From Alphaproteobacteria bacterium (GTDB taxonomy: Bacteria; Pseudomonadota; Alphaproteobacteria; Micropepsales; Micropepsaceae), in assembly GCA_016783965.1 (NCBI GenBank), contig JADHVO010000003.1:1-64000 (forward strand): DNA of 64,000 nucleotides, given 5' to 3'. The notes below the pieces were generated by a model that saw nothing but the letters and a program-made list of their open reading frames with translations, ran no database searches and was not told where the DNA came from. Numbering within the stretch: the stretch's first letter is position 1; the number at the start of each line of letters is the position of its first letter. A program made the translations under genes and the position numbers. Positions 19,217-30,467 of this stretch are shown here, piece after piece.

Positions 19217-19672
19217 TCTTCGCGATCGTCATCGCGAAGACGAAGGTGAGTGCTGCCCGTCAAGGCGAGCACCCTTCTCGGGAACAGTCGAGTTGAGCAT
19301 ACGCCATCCGATCTTCCGCCGTTCAATTCCGAAAGCTGGAAGTGGCGCCGAGCACGAGCGCTGCTTCGGTCGCTGCGAGGCGATTTAGGTTTACCGGCAC
19401 ATGCTTGTCCTCGCCAGCAAATACGGCGAGGAGCGGCCTCAAGATCAGACATCCATAGGAGGGCATATCCCCCGCGCAACTACCTGCCGCCAATAACAAT
19501 GGGAAATTTCGAATACGCAACAATTTGAGCTGACGCACAACTTCCTTTTAATGCCTACAGATTAAAGTTGTTTCTTGTTAAATCGGACTAGGATCAAGGA
19601 AAATTTTCGGCTACAAAGATGACGCGCGTGGCAAACTTTAGCGTTCGATCTCGCCTAGGCCGCGCGCCGTCA
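19217..19672 (+). other. 456-bp gene-free stretch after the second LysR gene
   Basis: No convincing gene. Positions 19520-19620 are AT-rich and contain an imperfect inverted repeat (CAACTT and TTTTAAT paired with ATTAAA and AAGTTG) followed by a T-rich run, which could end transcription of the LysR gene. The rest shows only short shadow frames. Confidence 0.5.
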
Positions 19673-20560
19673 TCATCGGCGCGGATCGGCTCCGGGCTTG
19701 TCGCCAAGCTGCGCGACTTCCAGCCGAAGCGCACGCAATTCGCTCATGATTTCCGACCGTTCGCTCCGGAGTTCCTCGGCCGTGGTTTCCTGCGCATCCG
19801 GCTCTCCCGCCTCATGCTGACGCTGCATCGCATCGACCACGATTCCGATGAACAGATTCAGCACCGTGAACGAGGTGATCAGAATGAACGGCACGAAAAA
19901 CGCCCATGCCAGGGGATAGGTTTGCATCACCGGGCGGACGATGCCCATCGACCAGCTTTCCAGCGTCATGATCTGGAACAGCGAATAGGCCGATGCGCCG
20001 ATCGTGCCAAACCATTCAGGAAAATCAGCCCCGAACAGCTTGGTCGCCATCACCGAAAATACGTAATAGACCAGCGACAACAGCCCTAGGATCGAGGCGA
20101 TTCCGGGCACGGCGGCCAAGAGGGCCCCGACCACCCGCCGCATCGAAGGCACCGCAGACACCAGCCGCAGCACTCGCAGAATCCGCAGCGCCCGCAGCAC
20201 TGCAAGGCCCCCGGTCGTCGGCAGTAGCGCAATTGTCACGATGCCCAGATCGAACAGGTTCCACGGATCCTTGTGGAACCGCAAGCGGTAGACAACCAGC
20301 TTAGCCAGCAGTTCTGCGACGAATACCCCAAGGATGAGCCGGTCCAACAACAGCAACAGCGGTCCGACCGTAGCCATGACCCTGGAGCTTGTCTCGAGGC
20401 CCAGCGTGATGGCGTTGAGCACAATCAGCGCGATGATGGCACGCTGGAACTGCGCCGATTCCAGCACCCCCTGCATCTTGCCAAGAAATCCGCCCTGGCG
20501 CGGCTCAATGTGGCGCAGGTAGGTTTCCTGGCTGCGCTTCTTCTTGTTGGTTGCGGTCAC
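19673..20560 (-). CDS. Bacterial voltage-gated sodium channel (NaChBac/NavAb family)
   Basis: About 295 aa, single six-helix channel subunit that would assemble as a tetramer. The S4 voltage sensor has regularly spaced arginines (ALRILRVLRLVSAVPSMRR). The pore carries the sodium filter TLESWSM, identical to NavAb, with the S6 helix ending in SFTVLNLFIGIVVDAM and a C-terminal coiled coil (TTAEELRSERSEIMSELRAL). I prefer a GTG at 20560 since the frame upstream to 20605 lacks a ribosome site. Native roles are motility or ion homeostasis; in this island its companion is MgtC-like. Confidence 0.93.
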   Translation of the reverse strand: MTATNKKKRSQETYLRHIEPRQGGFLGKMQGVLESAQFQRAIIALIVLNAITLGLETSSRVMATVGPLLLLLDRLILGVFVAELLAKLVVYRLRFHKDPWNLFDLGIVTIALLPTTGGLAVLRALRILRVLRLVSAVPSMRRVVGALLAAVPGIASILGLLSLVYYVFSVMATKLFGADFPEWFGTIGASAYSLFQIMTLESWSMGIVRPVMQTYPLAWAFFVPFILITSFTVLNLFIGIVVDAMQRQHEAGEPDAQETTAEELRSERSEIMSELRALRLEVAQLGDKPGADPRR

Positions 20561-20702
20561 TAATCTTGATCCTTCGCGCTTGTTCTGGAATGGTTGCCAG
20601 CACATCCCCCGACATGGTCAATGCAAACCCGTTCCCGTCGCCCGGACGTCCGTCCGCGTTCGCCAAGCTGCGACCGCGTCTTGCCCGGTGCGGCAGACCC
20701 GG

Positions 20703-21206
20703 TCACGGTGTCGGACCATTTTGATCGGTATTGGTCCGTTTGGTAGACGGCAAGATGTAGGGCATCACCGCCAGGACGATCAGCACGATCACCGTCGACA
20801 GGGCTGCGGTGGCCTCCAGCCCAAGCCCCGCGGCCATACCGATTCCCGCTGTTGCCCAGATGCTTGCCGCCGTGGTCAGCCCTTGGGTTCTTTGCTGCAC
20901 GGTGCCGATGATGATCGCACCGGCCCCAAGAAACCCAATGCCCTGGACCACACCTTGCAGGACCCGCGACATGTCCGACAGCAGCATGCCGCTCTGCAAT
21001 GGGCCGATGACGAAAAGCGCGGTGCCGACGGCCACCAGCATATGGGTCCGCACGCCGGCGCTTTTTGCCTTCAGTTCGCGTTCGTATCCGAGGATTGCGC
21101 CCAGGATCGCGGCCATCAACAGGCGCAGCGTGATGCGGGTCATGGTGGACAGATCGGGAATGTCGGAAAATTCGCTGGCGATAGTTGTCCAGATATCCTG
21201 CCACAT
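20703..21206 (-). CDS. MgtC/SapB-family membrane protein
   Basis: 167 aa with five hydrophobic helices and the family signature GAILGYERELKAKSAGVRTHMLVAVGTALF followed by GIGFLGAGAII. MgtC proteins affect magnesium stress and, in pathogens, ATP synthase. The ATG at 21206 has AAGG upstream; the longer frame to 21281 lacks one. No extended cytoplasmic C-domain, so the SapB-like short form. Sits upstream of the sodium channel on the same strand, 142 bases away. Confidence 0.9.
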   Translation of the reverse strand: MWQDIWTTIASEFSDIPDLSTMTRITLRLLMAAILGAILGYERELKAKSAGVRTHMLVAVGTALFVIGPLQSGMLLSDMSRVLQGVVQGIGFLGAGAIIIGTVQQRTQGLTTAASIWATAGIGMAAGLGLEATAALSTVIVLIVLAVMPYILPSTKRTNTDQNGPTP

Positions 21207-21261
21207 GGTCGATTTCCTTGTGCTGTCGATTCCGCCAGGGCTTTTCTCTACGCTGCCTCCA

Positions 21262-21513
21262 TCATGCTCCTTGTTCGACACATCGCCAGAGCTTCATGAG
21301 TTTCGAATCCGGCTCTAAAGGAGCGGGGGTGCGGTCACGGCGAGCTTTTCCTTGCAGGTGCAGGAAGTTTGTGCGGCCTCGCGACACCGTCTCAATTAGT
21401 TCGGCGATCTGGCCTGCTGCCAGTTTCACGGACGCCGAGTCAAGGTGGTAAGATCGGAGGTGGTGGAGGCCCAACAGCAGCGACGGCGAGAACGCATAAG
21501 TAATGTCACGCAA
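21262..21513 (-). CDS. Possible small protein, unassigned
   Basis: 83 aa, uncertain. The stretch LLGLHHLRSYHLDSASVKLAAGQIAELIETVSRG looks like a plausible helical protein rather than noise, and the frame lies 55 bases upstream of mgtC on the same strand. No family recognised and no strong ribosome site seen. It may be a fragment of a degraded gene. Confidence 0.3.
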   Translation of the reverse strand: MRDITYAFSPSLLLGLHHLRSYHLDSASVKLAAGQIAELIETVSRGRTNFLHLQGKARRDRTPAPLEPDSKLMKLWRCVEQGA

Positions 21514-22118
21514 TCACACAGCGGCCGCTCTCGTCCGCAACATCGCCGCTCAGTGCCCCACCACCAACTACTGGTCTCCACCTACATCTCGCCCATCGCG
21601 GATCAGCAAAGGTTACGTTTTCCGCTGATATAGCTGATATAGTTGCAGGCGTAAACACCATGGGTTGGGTTCGACCGACCTTCATCTAATCCGCCCAGCC
21701 GAAGGGCGAATTTGCCGGTATCATCAGTCGTAGTAGCTTTGGTGAGTCTCGGATGCTTTCGGCGGGGCTCGCAGATTGACGGCTAGATTTTCAGAGTGCT
21801 CCAGCGGAAACGTAGTTATCACTTTCATCTACGCTGGGGCGCCATCTACGCTAGGCTGCGACCGCTAACCCTACGATGCGATACCGTGCGCATCTGCATC
21901 CAGTCGTCTTCCCACGAAGCGCCGCGCCCGACACGATTCGAACTTGTGACCTTACCTTCGGAGCCGCATCTTTTAGGAGATGAGTGCATCGATCACCGGC
22001 CAGACAACCTTCTTTCTGTACGCCACAGTATCCTGCTATCCGACGTCTGAATTTCTGCCCTTCCCTTTCGGGGCCTATCGCGCTCATTTCCTCAATAGGA
22101 GGAGTTGAGGAGACGAAG
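21514..22118 (-). other. Gene-free stretch with remnants, between mgtC region and alpA
   Basis: About 600 bases without a credible gene. Contents: a tandem nine-base repeat (GCTGATATA twice at 21624-21641), a repeated CATCTACGCT near 21829-21852, and the half tRNA-Arg described separately. The patchwork looks like debris from earlier insertions. Confidence 0.5.
21924..21964 (-). repeat. 3'-half tRNA-Arg(CCG)-like sequence, likely old attachment site
   Basis: Read on the minus strand, CTCCGAAGG resembles an anticodon loop with CCG, followed by a variable region, a T-arm with TTCGAAT (stem with one mismatch) and CGGGCGC as the acceptor 3' strand. The 5' half is absent, so it is not a working tRNA. 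A 3'-half tRNA is what integration into a tRNA-Arg gene leaves at the far end of an element. Confidence 0.55.
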
Positions 22119-22415
22119 ATGGCTCAGCGGAATGACGGCCCGATCAAGCGGACTATCCGTCGACACCAACTACACGAAATGGTGCCGCTCGCTGACAGCA
22201 CCATTTACGAGATGGAACAGCGCGGGGAGTTTCCCCGGCGCTTCGCTCTCTCGCCGCGCTGCGTCGTATGGGATCTGGCGGAGGTCGAAGCCTGGCTGGC
22301 CTCGCGCCGATCAACTCCTATTGCCCGCGCGCAATCGCCCGATGTCAGGCACCGGCGGTCGCGGCCTGTTCGAGAGCTGGGTCGGGCTCAAACAGCGGCA
22401 TCGAAGGCGGGATGA
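22119..22415 (+). CDS. AlpA-family excisionase/regulator
   Basis: 98 aa. MerR-like helix-turn-helix for AlpA proteins (IRRHQLHEMVPLADSTIYEMEQRGEFPRRFALSPRCVVWDLAEVEAWL). AlpA regulators activate or direct excision with P4-type integrases. The ATG at 22119 follows a GGAGGAGTTGAGG tract. Its 3' end overlaps the 3' end of the convergent integrase gene by about 70 bases. Confidence 0.88.
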   Translation: MAQRNDGPIKRTIRRHQLHEMVPLADSTIYEMEQRGEFPRRFALSPRCVVWDLAEVEAWLASRRSTPIARAQSPDVRHRRSRPVRELGRAQTAASKAG

Positions 22416-23625
22416 GTACTGGCATGCGCTTCTTGCCTTCGGCCCAGGCGTCGATGATATCCGACCACTCCTGCATCATATGGCGGCGCTGCACTTCGTA
22501 CTCCGCCTTGTTGTAGACTCCGCGTGATGAACGGCCGTCCTCATGCGCCAGGCATTTCTCGATCCAATCGCTGTTGAAGCCCAGTTCATTGAGCAGCGTG
22601 GATCCCGTCCTTCGAAGATCGTGAACCGTGAACGGCTCCAGAGGCAGACCTTCCTTCTTCGCCTGCTCGACCACCGCATACGTAACGCGATTGAAGGTCG
22701 CGCGCGACATCGGGGCGTCTGCGTCATAGCGCGACGGCAACAGGTATCTCGAATTCCCGGCGCAGGTCTTCAGCGCGATCATGATGTCGAGGACCTGGCG
22801 CGACAGGTAGACGTTATGTGCTTTCGAGCGCTTCATCCGCTCCTTCGGGATCGTCCAGACGGCGTTCTCGAAATCGACCTCATCCCAGGTCGCGTCCTGC
22901 AGTTCGCTCTTGCGCACCATCGTCTGCAGGTAGAGACGCATGCCGAGCCGGATAGTCGGCAGCGTCGCCACCTTCTCGAGCAGCTTGAGCATGATCCTGA
23001 TCTCGGTCGGCGAGAGCGACCGGTCCTTCGGCACGAAGGTCGCGATGGAAGACGGCCCCACATCGTCAGCGGGGTTGGCGACCTTCTCGCCGTGCAAGAT
23101 CGCGAAGCCGTAGATCTGCTTGACGATGTCGCGGACGTGAATTGCCGTCGCCGGCGCTCCGCGCTCGACGATGGCGCCGCAATGCGCTCGAAGATCGTCG
23201 GGCGTGATCTCGGTCAGAAGCCTATTACGCCATTTGGGTAGCAGATCGCGCTCGAAGATCGATCGGCGCATCGCCCGCGTGCTTTCCGCCATCGGCGCCG
23301 CGGTCAGCCATTTCTCGCCGAACTCGCCAAAGCTCTTCGCTTCCAGAAGCCGGCGCTTCTCCCGCTGCTTTTCGATCGCCGGCGACCGCCCTTCGCTGAT
23401 GGCTCGCTTGGCGTCGATGCATAGCTCGCGAGCGCGAGCGAGCGACAGGCCGGCCGGGCCGTACTTGCCGAACGTGACGGTCTCACGCCGCCCGTTCATC
23501 CGGTAATCCAGCCGAAAAGTGAGGGTCCCCGATGGCTTCACAAGCACATACATGCCGTCCCGGTCCGTCACCTTGTAAATTTTGTCTTTTGGTTTCAGGT
23601 GTTTAAGGGCTGCATCCGTCAGCAT
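22345..23625 (-). CDS. P4-type tyrosine integrase, guaA-side island
   Basis: 426 aa. N-terminal DUF4102-type arm-binding domain (MLTDAALKHLKPKDKIYKVTDRDGMYV), central SAM-like core-binding domain, catalytic domain with arginine in QTMVRKSELQDATWDEVD, HDLRRTGSTLL, LAHEDGRSSRGVY and the tyrosine in the following NKAEYEVQRR region. It starts 295 bases beyond the guaA stop and reads in the same direction as guaA, the normal layout for an integrase next to its target. The guaA 3' end is a known hotspot. The island lies to its left. Confidence 0.92.
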   Translation of the reverse strand: MLTDAALKHLKPKDKIYKVTDRDGMYVLVKPSGTLTFRLDYRMNGRRETVTFGKYGPAGLSLARARELCIDAKRAISEGRSPAIEKQREKRRLLEAKSFGEFGEKWLTAAPMAESTRAMRRSIFERDLLPKWRNRLLTEITPDDLRAHCGAIVERGAPATAIHVRDIVKQIYGFAILHGEKVANPADDVGPSSIATFVPKDRSLSPTEIRIMLKLLEKVATLPTIRLGMRLYLQTMVRKSELQDATWDEVDFENAVWTIPKERMKRSKAHNVYLSRQVLDIMIALKTCAGNSRYLLPSRYDADAPMSRATFNRVTYAVVEQAKKEGLPLEPFTVHDLRRTGSTLLNELGFNSDWIEKCLAHEDGRSSRGVYNKAEYEVQRRHMMQEWSDIIDAWAEGKKRMPVLIPPSMPLFEPDPALEQAATAGA

Positions 23626-23919
23626 TTGAGCCGCCTCCGCGAAAAAAGACCGTCAGGCTGTTTTCGGGCGCCATCTGAACAAAATCTCTTTTTTATACAG
23701 CTAGTTAGATCAAAAAAAAAGACCGTCAAGGGCGCTCAGACCCTGACGGTATCGGACAAATTCCGCTTTCGCAAGAGAGAGGCGTACCGTCAGCGAGTAC
23801 GTCAGCCGCCATCTCTGCCGGCCGATAGACCCTGAACGTCTATGGATGATTATGTTTTGGTTATCAGCGTGTTACGTCGTATTCTGGCGTGTCGCCGGAT
23901 ACTCCCGGCAGGGCCAAAA
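23626..23919 (-). other. Attachment region between guaA and its integrase
   Basis: 294 bases with no gene. AT-rich, with runs of A. AAAAAGACCGTCA occurs near 23642-23655 and again at 23715-23728; GACGGTAT is at 23745-23752. These are candidate integrase arm sites, and GACGGTAT recurs beside the other integrase. The crossover site itself is expected in the guaA 3' end. Confidence 0.55.
23722..23750. promoter_or_regulatory. Imperfect hairpin ACCGTCA-GGG / CCC-TGACGGT
   Basis: ACCGTCAAGGG pairs with CCCTGACGGT across an eight-base loop, with one bulge. An A-run precedes it on the plus strand, so read on the minus strand (away from guaA) it is followed by a T-run and could serve as the guaA terminator. 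It may also be an integrase site; both are possible. Confidence 0.45.
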
Positions 23920-25467
23920 TCATTCCCACTCGATCGTGCCGGGCGGTTTGCTGGTGATGTCGTAGACGACGCGGTTGATGCCGCGGACTTCGTTGACGAT
24001 GCGGGTGGCGACGCGGGCGAGGAACGCATGCTCAAAGGGGTAGTAGTCGGCGGTCATGCCGTCGCTGCTGGTGACGGCGCGCAGCGCGCAGACGTGGTCG
24101 TAGGTGCGGCCGTCGCCCATCACTCCGACAGTCTTCACGGGGAGCAGCACGGCGAAAGCCTGCCAGATGGTGTCGTAGAGGCCGGCCTTGCGGATCTCGT
24201 CCAGGTAGATCACGTCGGCCTTGCGCAGAATGTCGAGCTTCTCGCGCGTGATCTCTCCGGGCACGCGGATGGCGAGGCCAGGGCCGGGGAACGGGTGGCG
24301 GCCGACGAAGGCGGGCGGCAGGCCGAGCTCGCGGCCGAGCGCGCGCACCTCATCCTTGAACAGCTCGCGCAACGGTTCGACCAGCTTGAGCTTCATGTAA
24401 TCGGGAAGGCCGCCGACATTGTGGTGGCTTTTGATCGTGACGGAGGGGCCGCCGGTGGCGCTGACGCTTTCGATCACGTCGGGGTAGAGCGTGCCCTGCG
24501 CCAGGAATTCGGCGCCGCCGACCTTGTGGCTCTCGGCGTCGAACACGTCGATGAAGGCAGCGCCGATGATCTTGCGCTTCTTCTCCGGATCGGTGACGCC
24601 GGCGAGACGGCTGAGGAACAGCTCCTGCGCCTCGGCATGGATCAGCGGGATGTTGTAGTGGTTCTTGAAGAGCGAGACGACCTCGTCCGCCTCGCCCGCA
24701 CGCATCAGGCCGGTGTCGACGAAGATGCAGGTGAGCTGGTCGCCGATCGCCTCGTGGATCAGCACCGCGGCCACCGAGGAATCCACGCCGCCGCTGAGGC
24801 CGCAGATCACCTTGCCCTTTCCGACCTGGGCGCGGATCTTGGCGATCTCGTGTTCGCGGAAGGCGCGCATGTTCCACTCGGGCTTGATGCCCGCGATGTC
24901 GAGCACAAAGTTCTTCAACATCGTCGCGCCGCGCGGCGTGTGCGCGACTTCGGGATGGAACTGGATGCCGTAGAGGCCGCGCTTTTCATCTGCGATCACG
25001 GCATAGGGCGAATGCTCCGACGTGGCGACGATGGAGAAGCCGGGAGGAATGGCGGTGATCTTGTCGCCGTGGTTCATCCACACCGGCTCCCTGTCGCCGA
25101 TCGCACCGAGGCCGGCGAGAAGCGGGGACTCCTTTTCGATGCGGATGTCGCTGCGGCCGAATTCGCGGTGATGACCGCCTTCGACCTTGCCGCCGAGCTG
25201 CTGCGCCATCGCCATCTCGCCGTAGCAGATACCGAGCACGGGGACGTGCGCGTCGAACACCGCCTGCGGGGCTTTGGGGGCGCCCTCCTCCATCACCGAC
25301 GCGGGACCACCGGAGAGAATGATCGCCTGCGGCTTCGCGGCGATCGCGGCTTCGGACTTGTTGTAGGGGACGATCTCGCAATAGACGCCGGCTTCGCGCA
25401 CGCGGCGCGCGATCAGCTGCGTCACCTGCGAGCCAAAGTCGATGATGAGGACGGGGGGAGTAGCCAT
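23920..25467 (-). CDS. guaA: GMP synthase (glutamine-hydrolysing)
   Basis: Amidates XMP to GMP. 515 aa from the ATG at 25467 (a longer frame reaches 25512). Class I glutaminase domain: the catalytic cysteine in GICYGEM, an unusual sequence where most enzymes have GICYGMQ or GICYGQQ, then FHPEVAHT. The ATP pyrophosphatase domain has [13 protein letters not shown], and the dimerisation domain closes with KPPGTIEWE. It is intact to the last residue although a mobile element abuts the 3' end, as expected when integration rebuilds the target. 65 bases downstream of rsmB. Confidence 0.96.
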   Translation of the reverse strand: MATPPVLIIDFGSQVTQLIARRVREAGVYCEIVPYNKSEAAIAAKPQAIILSGGPASVMEEGAPKAPQAVFDAHVPVLGICYGEMAMAQQLGGKVEGGHHREFGRSDIRIEKESPLLAGLGAIGDREPVWMNHGDKITAIPPGFSIVATSEHSPYAVIADEKRGLYGIQFHPEVAHTPRGATMLKNFVLDIAGIKPEWNMRAFREHEIAKIRAQVGKGKVICGLSGGVDSSVAAVLIHEAIGDQLTCIFVDTGLMRAGEADEVVSLFKNHYNIPLIHAEAQELFLSRLAGVTDPEKKRKIIGAAFIDVFDAESHKVGGAEFLAQGTLYPDVIESVSATGGPSVTIKSHHNVGGLPDYMKLKLVEPLRELFKDEVRALGRELGLPPAFVGRHPFPGPGLAIRVPGEITREKLDILRKADVIYLDEIRKAGLYDTIWQAFAVLLPVKTVGVMGDGRTYDHVCALRAVTSSDGMTADYYPFEHAFLARVATRIVNEVRGINRVVYDITSKPPGTIEWE

Positions 25468-25532
25468 GACGGGATTTACGGGACGGGGGGCGAGCGAGTC
25501 CAGAGAAACCACGGCCTATCCACGCATTGCTG

Positions 25533-26783
25533 CTAGGCGCGCTCCATAATGGCGGCGAAGAAGCCGTCGGTGCCGGTCTTGTGCGGGCTGGCGGTGAAGA
25601 ATTCGGCAAGGCCGAGCGGTGGGTCGGCGGTGATCGATTCGCGCCAGGCGAAGGTGGCCGGGATGACTCCGAAATTGCTGTGGCGGGCAAGGAAGGCGGC
25701 GACGCGGTCCTCGTTCTCGCGCGGCAGGATGGAGCAGGTAGCGTAGACCAAGCGGCCGCGCGGCTTGGTGTGCCTCGCGGCCTGGTCGAGGAGCTGGTCC
25801 TGCGTGGCGTTGAGTTCGTCGAGGCGTTCGGGCGTCAGGCGCCAGCGCTGTTCGGGCTGGCGGCGCCAGGTGCCGGTGCCACTACAGGGCGTGTCGAGCA
25901 GGACGATGTCGAAGGTCTCGTTGCGCAGTTCGCTGACGAGGCGTGGGGCAATGATGGAGGCGCCCGCTCGCTGGCCGCGGTCACGAAGCTGATCGAGGGC
26001 GCCCTTGCGGACGTCGCAGGCGACAAGCTTGCCTTCGTTCTGCATCGCCGCGGCAAGCGCGAGCGATTTGCCGCCAGCGCCGGCCGCAAGGTCGAGGACA
26101 TGCTGGCCGGGCCGCGCGTTGCACAGCGCAGCGGCGATCTGGGCGGCTTCGTCCTGGAATTCGAAGGCGCCTTCTTTGAACAACGCGTTCTGCTGGAGCG
26201 CGGCAGCGCCTTTTCCTGACGCGATGCGAATGCCGTGCGGGGCAAAGGACGCCTGTTCTGCCTCGAAACCTTCGCCGCGAAGGATAGGGAGGATGTCGGC
26301 GCGCCTCGCTCTGAGTATGTTGACACGCAGGTCGACGCTGGCGCGTTCGGTAAGCGCGCGCATGGCGTCGGCAAGCTCTTCGCCGAACCGCCGCGTGAGT
26401 TCGGTCTCGAGGAAATGAGGGTACTCGCCGCGGATGTGCGCGGGCGGTTCTTCGGTGGGGCGGTTGGCGATGGCTTCGCTTTCGGCGGCGGTGAGCGGCC
26501 CTGGCCCGTAGCCGCCGGTGAAGAGGGCGGCGGGGTCTTCGCCCTCGCGCAACAGCGAGGCAATGACGGCGGCGCGGTTGGTTTCGCCGCGCATGCGCCA
26601 GCGGTATTCGGAACGATGACGGAAGATGTCGAACACGCGTTCGGCGATTGCGGCGCGGTCCTTCGATCCGGCATAGCGGCGGGCGCGGAAGAACTCGCGG
26701 ATGAAGCGGTCGGCGGGAAGGCCGCTTTGTTCGAACCCGTCGAGGATGTCGATGGCGGCTTGCGCGCGTGCTGCGGGTGTCAT
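25533..26783 (-). CDS. rsmB: RsmB/NOP-family 16S rRNA cytosine-5 methyltransferase
   Basis: 416 aa. SAM-binding LDLAAGAGGKSLALAA, the two catalytic cysteines in LLDTPCSGTG and VYATCSILPRENE, and an N-terminal NusB-like helical region as in RsmB. Modifies ribosomal RNA in the cytoplasm. Upstream of guaA on the same strand; the pair is common in alphaproteobacteria. Confidence 0.9.
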   Translation of the reverse strand: MTPAARAQAAIDILDGFEQSGLPADRFIREFFRARRYAGSKDRAAIAERVFDIFRHRSEYRWRMRGETNRAAVIASLLREGEDPAALFTGGYGPGPLTAAESEAIANRPTEEPPAHIRGEYPHFLETELTRRFGEELADAMRALTERASVDLRVNILRARRADILPILRGEGFEAEQASFAPHGIRIASGKGAAALQQNALFKEGAFEFQDEAAQIAAALCNARPGQHVLDLAAGAGGKSLALAAAMQNEGKLVACDVRKGALDQLRDRGQRAGASIIAPRLVSELRNETFDIVLLDTPCSGTGTWRRQPEQRWRLTPERLDELNATQDQLLDQAARHTKPRGRLVYATCSILPRENEDRVAAFLARHSNFGVIPATFAWRESITADPPLGLAEFFTASPHKTGTDGFFAAIMERA

Positions 26784-26850
26784 TCCCGGCAGTCTAACAG
26801 CGTTCTGCCGGTAAACAGAGTGTTGACGCTTCGCGCGCTAGGTTGCGCGC

Positions 26851-28236
26851 ATGCGCCACGTTTCGCCCTTCGCCCTGTTCGCCGGACTTGCCGCGTTTGC
26901 GCTCGCCGCGTTCGCGCCCGCCATCCTGAACGATGGCGACACCTATTGGCATATCCGCGCGGGCGAGTGGATGCTGGCGCATCATGCGGTGCTGCGCGCC
27001 GACGTGTTTTCCTACACCGTTGCCGGCATCGCGTGGCACACGCAGGAATGGCTGGCCGAAGTGCTGATGGCGCTGGCGTGGCAGGGAGGCGGCTGGGCAG
27101 CAATTCATCTGTTGTTTGCGGTTGCTGCCGCCGCGACAGCGGGCGTTGTTGCCGGGTTCGTCGAAAAGCGCGCGGCATTCGTCCCTGCTCTCGTGCTGGT
27201 GGTCCTGGGACTTGGATGCATCACAGGAAGCCTTCTGGCGCGGCCGCACACACTTTCCTTACCGCTGCTCGCGATCTGGACAGCCGGATTGGCTGCAGCG
27301 CGCGAGCAGAACCGCGCGCCGCATTGGGCGCTGGTGGTTGTCATGCCGCTGTGGGCGAACCTGCACGGCAGCTTTGCCTTCGGCCTGGCGCTGGCCGGCG
27401 CGCTTGCGATGGAAGCCGTGCTGGAGAACGAGCAGCGCGGCAGGGCTCTTCGCGACTGGGGACTGTTCCTTCTAGCAGCCACGCTGTCGGCGATGCTGAC
27501 GCCGTTCGGATTTCATGCGCTGCTGTTCCCGATCCAGCTCAGCGGGATGAGCGCGCTGGGACACATCGGTGAATGGCAACCGTCCGATTTCGCGCGGCTG
27601 TCGCCTTTCGCAGTGGCGCTGCTGGCGGCGTTCTTTTTCTTCGGTCGAGGCATCGTCCGGGTTCCGACGCTCCGCCTTCTGATGACCGTCGGCATCGTCT
27701 GGCTGGCACTCAGCCACGCGCGGCATCAGATGCTGTTCGGCGTCACGATGCCGATCCTTCTCGCGCCGTCGTTAGGTGCCGCTTGGCCGGCGGCCGGTGA
27801 CACGCGTTTCAGGACGATATTCGCCAGCATCGCCGCGTTCCTGCTCGTCGCGATGGTCACTTTGCGCCTTTCGATTCCCGTCGCCCGACCGGAGAACCCG
27901 GCGACACCGGCGGCGGCTTTGGCCCACGTTCCCTTGGAGCTTCGTGCCGGTCCGGTGCTCAACGAGTATGCGTTCGGTGGCTACCTGATCTGGCAGGGCG
28001 TGAAGCCCTTCATCGACAGCCGAGCCGATCTCTACGGTGACCGGTTCGTCTCGGATTATGCCCGGATCATCGCGCCCGATCCCGAGGCGCTAAAGGCGGC
28101 GTTGAACAAGAACCGCGTGCGCTGGACGATGTTCGCAGCCAATTCGCCTGTAGCACTCCAGATGGATTCCCTGCCCGGATGGCATCGCATCTATGGAGAC
28201 GGCATCGCCGTCGTTCATGCGCGAGCGGCGCGCTAG
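26851..28236 (+). CDS. Polytopic membrane protein, GT-C-like
   Basis: 461 aa, about ten hydrophobic helices; the first luminal loop after helix 1 contains NDGDTYWHIRAGEWM and Asp/His residues typical of GT-C glycosyltransferase-like proteins (DxD-type loop), followed later by a soluble C-terminal domain with IDSRADLYGDRFVSDY. No specific enzyme named. Convergent with the VC0807-like gene, sharing four bases. Confidence 0.7.
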   Translation: MRHVSPFALFAGLAAFALAAFAPAILNDGDTYWHIRAGEWMLAHHAVLRADVFSYTVAGIAWHTQEWLAEVLMALAWQGGGWAAIHLLFAVAAAATAGVVAGFVEKRAAFVPALVLVVLGLGCITGSLLARPHTLSLPLLAIWTAGLAAAREQNRAPHWALVVVMPLWANLHGSFAFGLALAGALAMEAVLENEQRGRALRDWGLFLLAATLSAMLTPFGFHALLFPIQLSGMSALGHIGEWQPSDFARLSPFAVALLAAFFFFGRGIVRVPTLRLLMTVGIVWLALSHARHQMLFGVTMPILLAPSLGAAWPAAGDTRFRTIFASIAAFLLVAMVTLRLSIPVARPENPATPAAALAHVPLELRAGPVLNEYAFGGYLIWQGVKPFIDSRADLYGDRFVSDYARIIAPDPEALKAALNKNRVRWTMFAANSPVALQMDSLPGWHRIYGDGIAVVHARAAR

Positions 28237-28910
28237 GTCTTCTGGAATGAGGCCATCACGGCATCGCGGTGGCGCATCATCCGGGTGATCGAAAAGCGGA
28301 TGGTCCACCACACCAGCGAGATGTTGGCCCCGATGCTCATAATGGGCGCGACGAGCAGATAGGCGGCATGGTCGATCGTCGCCGCCAGTGCAGCGCTGAC
28401 GAGGCTCACGATGATGAGGCCGATGGCCCAGACATAGGTCGCGATCTTGAAGGTGCGGCCCTTGTCGAGTTTGTAGGCGCGCTCGAAACCTTCGGCGCGT
28501 TCAGGGTTCATGCCGACCGTGAACTGGCGCGAGATGTAATACATCACCGGTCGGTCGATCATCGCGGTGAAGGCAAAGACGAGGCCGACGATCGAGCCCT
28601 GCAAGGCACGGGCGATCAGCGCCCAGCCGACGTTCTTGGCGAGCAACGTGACCGCGATGGTCGCAACGGTCTCGCAGATGGCGATGATGGCGATGGCGTC
28701 GACGGCACGGCTTCGGATCGTGTTGAAGGCGAGCCACAGCGCGGGAACCACGGTGGCGTAGAGCAGCGGGATCACGCTCTCCGCCGGATAGTGCGGCGCG
28801 CTCAGGCGATAGATCGCGAACGGGATGGCGGCGTTGACGAGACTGGCGCCGACATTGCGGAGGATCTGCGCCCGGTCGGGGCCGCCTTGTGGTTCCGTGG
28901 CCGTGGTCAT
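28233..28910 (-). CDS. VC0807-like membrane protein
   Basis: 225 aa with six hydrophobic segments and a QFTVGMNPERAEGFERAY loop, matching the VC0807 family of unknown function. Between guaB and the GT-C-like gene; 48 bases downstream of guaB's stop on the same strand, so may be co-transcribed with guaB. Confidence 0.7.
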   Translation of the reverse strand: MTTATEPQGGPDRAQILRNVGASLVNAAIPFAIYRLSAPHYPAESVIPLLYATVVPALWLAFNTIRSRAVDAIAIIAICETVATIAVTLLAKNVGWALIARALQGSIVGLVFAFTAMIDRPVMYYISRQFTVGMNPERAEGFERAYKLDKGRTFKIATYVWAIGLIIVSLVSAALAATIDHAAYLLVAPIMSIGANISLVWWTIRFSITRMMRHRDAVMASFQKT

Positions 28911-28958
28911 GCCGCTCTCCGGCGCTCACGTGGGCATGGGCACGCGAACGTTCAAGCC

Positions 28959-30467
<1,509 letters not shown>

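Noticed and set aside
21924-21964. Functional tRNA-Arg gene
   Set aside because: The 5' acceptor strand and D-arm are missing and the T-stem has a mismatch.
23842-25536. 564-aa frame antisense to guaA
   Set aside because: Low-complexity acidic/arginine composition typical of a shadow of GC-rich code; guaA is beyond doubt.
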